NCBI RefSeq assembly: GCF_020884795.1
Contig: NZ_BBZF01000021.1
Span: 47,092 to 111,091, forward strand
Origin: Micromonospora okii
Lineage (GTDB): Bacteria; Actinomycetota; Actinomycetes; Mycobacteriales; Micromonosporaceae
Reading direction: 5' to 3'
Length of the DNA: 64,000 nucleotides
This document shows, one piece after another, positions 61,566 through 64,000 of this stretch (positions are counted from its first letter, which is position 1; each line of letters begins with the position of its first letter). A program made the position numbers and the translations under genes. A model generated the notes under the pieces. That model was not told the DNA's origin. It was given only the letters and a program-made list of their open reading frames with translations, and did no database searches.

Positions 61566-61898
61566 TCAACGGGGCCGCGCGCCGGGCGGGTCCCGGGGCG
61601 GGCGGTCGCGGGGTGGGTCGCGGCGGGCGAGGGAGAGCCAGCCGAGGAAGCGGGCGTGCAGCGCCGCGAAGTCGGGGTCGCCGCCGAGGCGGTACGTGTC
61701 GTCCATCGCCTGCTGCATCGACGCGGTCAGGTAGAGCGCGAGCGTGACGGAGTTTCCGCGATAGGCGAACGCGAGGTCGAGCCGAGCCGGCGCGCAGGGC
61801 CAGGGCGCGGCGCAGGACCGGCACAGCCACGCGGGCCGCATCGGCTGGTGCGGCCGGGACGGTCGCCGGCTCAGCGGCGGCGGCACCGGTACGGGCAT
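61566..61898 (-). CDS. Small CxxC protein, partner of the HTH/DUF397 locus 2
   Basis: A 110-residue protein homologous to that at 33881: MRPAWLCRSCAAPWPCAPAR, then a helical stretch (TLALYLTASMQQAMDDTYRL) and F-L-G-W-L-S-L-A-R-R-D-P. The tail is a D-P-P-R-D-R-P repeat. ATG 61898 is preceded by AGGGGAGAG. It is divergent from the HTH regulator at 62151, the same relation as in locus 1. The function is unknown. Confidence 0.75.
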   Translation of the reverse strand: MPVPVPPPLSRRPSRPHQPMRPAWLCRSCAAPWPCAPARLDLAFAYRGNSVTLALYLTASMQQAMDDTYRLGGDPDFAALHARFLGWLSLARRDPPRDRPPRDPPGARPR

Positions 61899-61920
61899 GA
61901 TCTCTCCCCTCGCTCGTCCG

Positions 61921-61990
61921 TTGTGGAGGGCCGGCGGCCGTCCAGGTGGTGGAGGGCCGGTGGCCGTCCGGGTGTTGGAGGGTCGCCCGG
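61921..61990. repeat. 26-bp direct repeat, about 2.5 copies
   Basis: The unit around TGGTGGAGGGCCGGTGGCCG recurs with 26-bp spacing (GGAGGG at 61925, 61951 and 61977), the third copy being truncated. It lies in the divergent promoter region between the small CxxC gene and the HTH gene, so the copies could bind the regulator. Confidence 0.55.
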
Positions 61991-62150
61991 CACGGGGGGA
62001 TGTGCCGGGCGACCCGACGGGCGCGACCGCCGGGCCCTCGCCTCCACCGGCCGCGCCGTCCTGCAAAAACACCCTTCCGCGCGTAGCCCCACAGATACAG
62101 GGCGCAAGGGTATGGTCCCCAGACATCCACGACATCCCCCGGGAGGGACC

Positions 62151-62918
62151 GTGAACGATGCGCTGCGGGCCGCGCTGCACGAGACCGGGCACACCACCGA
62201 GTCACTCGCGGCGGAGGTCGGGGTCGACCCGAAGACGACCGCGCGGTGGCTGACGGAGGACCGCATCCCCCATCCCCGGCACCGCGCGGCGGCGGCGGCC
62301 GTCCTCCGCCGGGACATCAAGGACATCTGGACGGACAAGCCGAGACATCGGGGCTTCGTCTGGTTCCGCCCGTGGCAGGAGATCGAGCGCGAGGCGGTGT
62401 CGCTGCGCTCCTTCCAGTCCATGGTGCTGCCGGGGCTGCTCCAGACGGAGGCGTACGCCCGCGCGGTGCTCGGCGGCACGGGCCTGATCGCGCACGGCGA
62501 CGTGGAGCGGCACCTCGCGACCCGGCTGGCCCGCCAGGGCATCCTGCGCCGCGACGACCCGCCGCAGTTCACCGCCGTCGTCGACGAGTCGGTGCTGCGC
62601 CGGCCGGTCGGCGGCCCCGAGACCATGCGCGAGCAGCTGAACGCCCTGGCCGCCGCGTGCGAGCAGCCGCACGTCCGGGTGCACGTCGTGCCGTCGCGGG
62701 TGGGCGCGTACGCGGGGCTGAACGGGCCGTTCGTCATCGCGACCAGCCCCGACCATCGCATCGCCGGCTACCTGGACACCCAACTGCACGGGGAGGTGGC
62801 CAGCGAGCCGGGCGACATCGCGGCGATACTGACGGCGTGGGAGAACGTGCGCGGCGAGGCGCTGTCGCACTGGCAATCGGTCGACCTGATCACGGAGGTG
62901 GCGCGGACATGGAGCTGA
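62151..62918 (+). CDS. HTH regulator with DUF5753 domain, locus 2
   Basis: A 255-residue paralogue of the protein at 32773. HTH segment TTESLAAEVGVDPKTTARWL, then the DUF5753 blocks WFRPWQEIEREAVSLRSFQ, PGLLQTEAYARAVLGG, DESVLRRPVGGPETMREQLN and VHVVPSRVGAYAGLNGPFVI. GTG 62151 follows GGGAGGGA, and a TATGGT -10-like box lies near 62111. It is co-translated with DUF397 through a 10-base overlap. Confidence 0.93.
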   Translation: MNDALRAALHETGHTTESLAAEVGVDPKTTARWLTEDRIPHPRHRAAAAAVLRRDIKDIWTDKPRHRGFVWFRPWQEIEREAVSLRSFQSMVLPGLLQTEAYARAVLGGTGLIAHGDVERHLATRLARQGILRRDDPPQFTAVVDESVLRRPVGGPETMREQLNALAAACEQPHVRVHVVPSRVGAYAGLNGPFVIATSPDHRIAGYLDTQLHGEVASEPGDIAAILTAWENVRGEALSHWQSVDLITEVARTWS

Positions 62919-63109
62919 CCGGCGCGCGGTGGCGCACGAGCACCCGCAGCAGCGGCAACGGCGGGGACTGCGTCGAGGTGGCCGACAACCTGCCCGGCGT
63001 CGTCGCCGTCCGCGACAGCAAGGACCGCAGCGGCCCCGCCCTCACCTTCCCCCCGACCGCCTGGCGCGCCTTCGTCGCGGGCCTCGCCGCGCCCGCCCGG
63101 GACGCCTGA
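62909..63109 (+). CDS. DUF397 protein, locus 2
   Basis: A 66-residue protein: MELTGARWRTSTRSSGNGGD, C-V-E-V-A-D-N-L-P-G, V-A-V-R-D-S-K-D-R-S-G, and F-P-P-T-A-W-R-A-F-V. It is close to the locus 1 protein (same length, same central block). It overlaps the HTH gene by 10 bases, as in locus 1, and ends 30 bases before a strong terminator. Confidence 0.94.
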   Translation: MELTGARWRTSTRSSGNGGDCVEVADNLPGVVAVRDSKDRSGPALTFPPTAWRAFVAGLAAPARDA

Positions 63110-63139
63110 GCCCCGGCGGCACCCGGACGACGCGGAACC

Positions 63140-63172
63140 GGTGACCTCCCCGCCCGGGGAGGTCACCTTTTT
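63140..63172 (+). terminator. Rho-independent terminator after DUF397 locus 2
   Basis: GGTGACCTCCCC (63140-63151) and GGGGAGGTCACC (63156-63167) form a perfect 12-bp stem with a four-base loop, followed by five T residues. It is the most classical terminator in the window. Confidence 0.95.
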
Positions 63173-63183
63173 ACCCTCTGCAC

Positions 63184-63212
63184 TTCCCTATCCTTCCCTA
63201 TCATTCCTATGA
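63184..63212 (+). promoter_or_regulatory. Three 10-bp direct repeats before the excisionase-like gene
   Basis: TTCCCTATCC, TTCCCTATCA and TTCCTATGA follow one another at 10-bp spacing, one helical turn, ending 10 bases before the ATG at 63222. They could be operator half-sites, or overlap a -10 region (CCTATC or CCTATG). Such phasing suits cooperative binding by a small HTH protein. Confidence 0.45.
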
Positions 63213-63221
63213 TGAGGCGCA

Positions 63222-63704
63222 ATGAGTAACGACATGTACTCGGTCGAGCAGGTCGCCGACCTGCTCGGCCTGCACGTCCGGACGGTGCGCGGCTACATCC
63301 GCACCGGTCGGCTCCGGGCGGCGCGGATCGGCAAGCAGTACCGGATCGCCCGCGCCGACCTGGACGCGCTGACCGGCCGGGACCGGCCCCCGTCGGCCGC
63401 TCCGGGCGGCGCGTCGGTGGAGGTGTCGAGCATCGTGCAGGTCGACGGCGTCGACCGGGCCGTCGCCGACCGGCTGGGCACGTTCGTCCTCGCCGGGGTG
63501 AACACCAACCACGACCCGGCGCGCCCGCTGCGCGTGCAGACCGTCTACGACGAGGAACGGAGCCGCATGAAGATCGTGATTCTGGGCGACCCCGCCGCCA
63601 CCGCCGACCTGCTGCGCCTGCTCGACGCCGTGCTCGACGGCGACGACGGCCTGCTCGCGGCCGGCGGCGACGGCCCCCGCGAGGGGCGGGCCGACCATGC
63701 CTGA
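63222..63704 (+). CDS. Excisionase/MerR-like HTH protein
   Basis: A 160-residue protein. The N-terminal winged helix is of the helix-turn-helix 17/excisionase type: M-Y-S-V-E-Q-V-A-D-L-L-G-L-H-V-R-T-V-R-G-Y-I, then RTGRLRAARIGKQYRIARAD. The rest (about 65-150) is an alpha/beta segment of unknown role with VQTVYDEERSRMKIVILGDP. GAGG precedes the ATG. It overlaps the DUF4180 gene by eight bases, so the two are one operon; no integrase is seen, so a regulatory role is more likely than excision. Confidence 0.87.
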   Translation: MSNDMYSVEQVADLLGLHVRTVRGYIRTGRLRAARIGKQYRIARADLDALTGRDRPPSAAPGGASVEVSSIVQVDGVDRAVADRLGTFVLAGVNTNHDPARPLRVQTVYDEERSRMKIVILGDPAATADLLRLLDAVLDGDDGLLAAGGDGPREGRADHA

Positions 63705-64000
63705 CGAGGTGCGCGAGCTGGGCGGGGTGCCGGTGCTGGTGTGCGACCCGGCGGGCCCGCCGGTGGTGACCGTGCAGGACGCGCTGGACCTGATCGGCGC
63801 GGCCTTCCTCGGCGCCCAGGTGGTGGCGGTGCCCGCGAGCCGGCTGGGCGACGACTTCTTCTCCCTGGGCACCCGCTTCGCCGGCGAGGTCATGCAGAAG
63901 TTCGTCAACTACCGGCTGCGGCTGGTGGTCCTCGGGGACATCTCCCGGCACCTCGCCGCGAGCCCGGCCCTGCGCGCCCTGGTCCACGAGTCCAACAGGG
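63697..64000 (+). CDS. DUF4180 protein, cut by window edge
   Basis: About 101 residues are visible from ATG 63697. DUF4180 landmarks are clear: V-Q-D-A-L-D-L-I-G-A-A, the D-D-F-F-S-L-G-T-R-F-A-G-E-V-M-Q-K-F-V-N-Y-R core, V-V-L-G-D-I-S, and A-L-R-A-L-V-H-E-S-N-R at the right edge. The family has no known activity. The start lies inside the last codons of the HTH gene. Confidence 0.88.
   Translation, partial: MPDEVRELGGVPVLVCDPAGPPVVTVQDALDLIGAAFLGAQVVAVPASRLGDDFFSLGTRFAGEVMQKFVNYRLRLVVLGDISRHLAASPALRALVHESNR

Overview
The window is very GC-rich, with GTG starts, stop/start overlaps, paired HTH-DUF5753/DUF397 genes, a mycothiol-dependent-type enzyme, EccB and short AAGGGGACCCTT-type palindromes. 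This points to an actinomycete, most likely Micromonospora or a close relative (Micromonosporaceae). The genus is inferred from style; no rRNA or marker gene is present.

Layout. 1-3705: a GGDEF protein tail, a MazF-like protein, DUF4291, a Nudix hydrolase and a serpin-like protein. 3716-31660, minus strand: one tightly coupled nine-gene biosynthetic operon, read from 31.66 kb down to 3.7 kb. 31661-32581: a repeat-rich non-coding region. 32582-34126: an HTH/DUF397 pair divergent from two small genes. 34173-39403: PadR regulator, TIM-barrel-like protein, secreted peptidase, a degraded patch, and NagA. 39482-45532: STAND/TPR ATPase, glycosyltransferase, P450, CBS-BON protein. 45604-52187: a sugar locus with a three-gene catabolic operon divergent from an ABC importer. 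52232-57694: single-chain acyl-CoA carboxylase. 58137-61413: methyltransferase, EccB, a methyltransferase remnant and a maleylpyruvate isomerase-type protein. 61566-63109: a second, inverted copy of the HTH/DUF397/small-protein locus. 63222-64000: an excisionase-like HTH protein and DUF4180.

The central system is a hybrid NRPS-PKS operon. In transcription order it encodes: A-T-KS (AT missing); a thioesterase fused to a LanB-like glutamylation domain; a second stand-alone LanB-like protein; A-T-C-T; KS-AT-KR-DH-ACP; a SyrP-like non-heme iron hydroxylase; MbtH; C-A-T (code read as Asn/Asp); and C-A-T-TE-MFS (code read as Ser). Three things make it unusual. First, two LanB-type proteins, a family known for tRNA-dependent RiPP chemistry, sit inside a thiotemplate operon with no visible precursor peptide. 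Second, the terminal thioesterase has Cys instead of Ser in its nucleophile elbow, directly after a Ser-type module. Third, that synthetase carries its own MFS exporter as a C-terminal domain. My inference is a small peptide-polyketide bearing a hydroxylated Asn/Asp and a C-terminal Ser, possibly closed as a strained lactone or lactam, with one or more residues added from aminoacyl-tRNA by the LanB-like proteins. None of this is demonstrated by sequence alone.

Dispersed elements: a palindromic repeat with arms like CGACTCCGTGTCGGCGACAT occurs three times (32.1, 32.45 and 60.6 kb). A 15-bp tandem array lies at 31.93-32.05 kb. Rare TTA codons occur in the STAND and glycosyltransferase genes.
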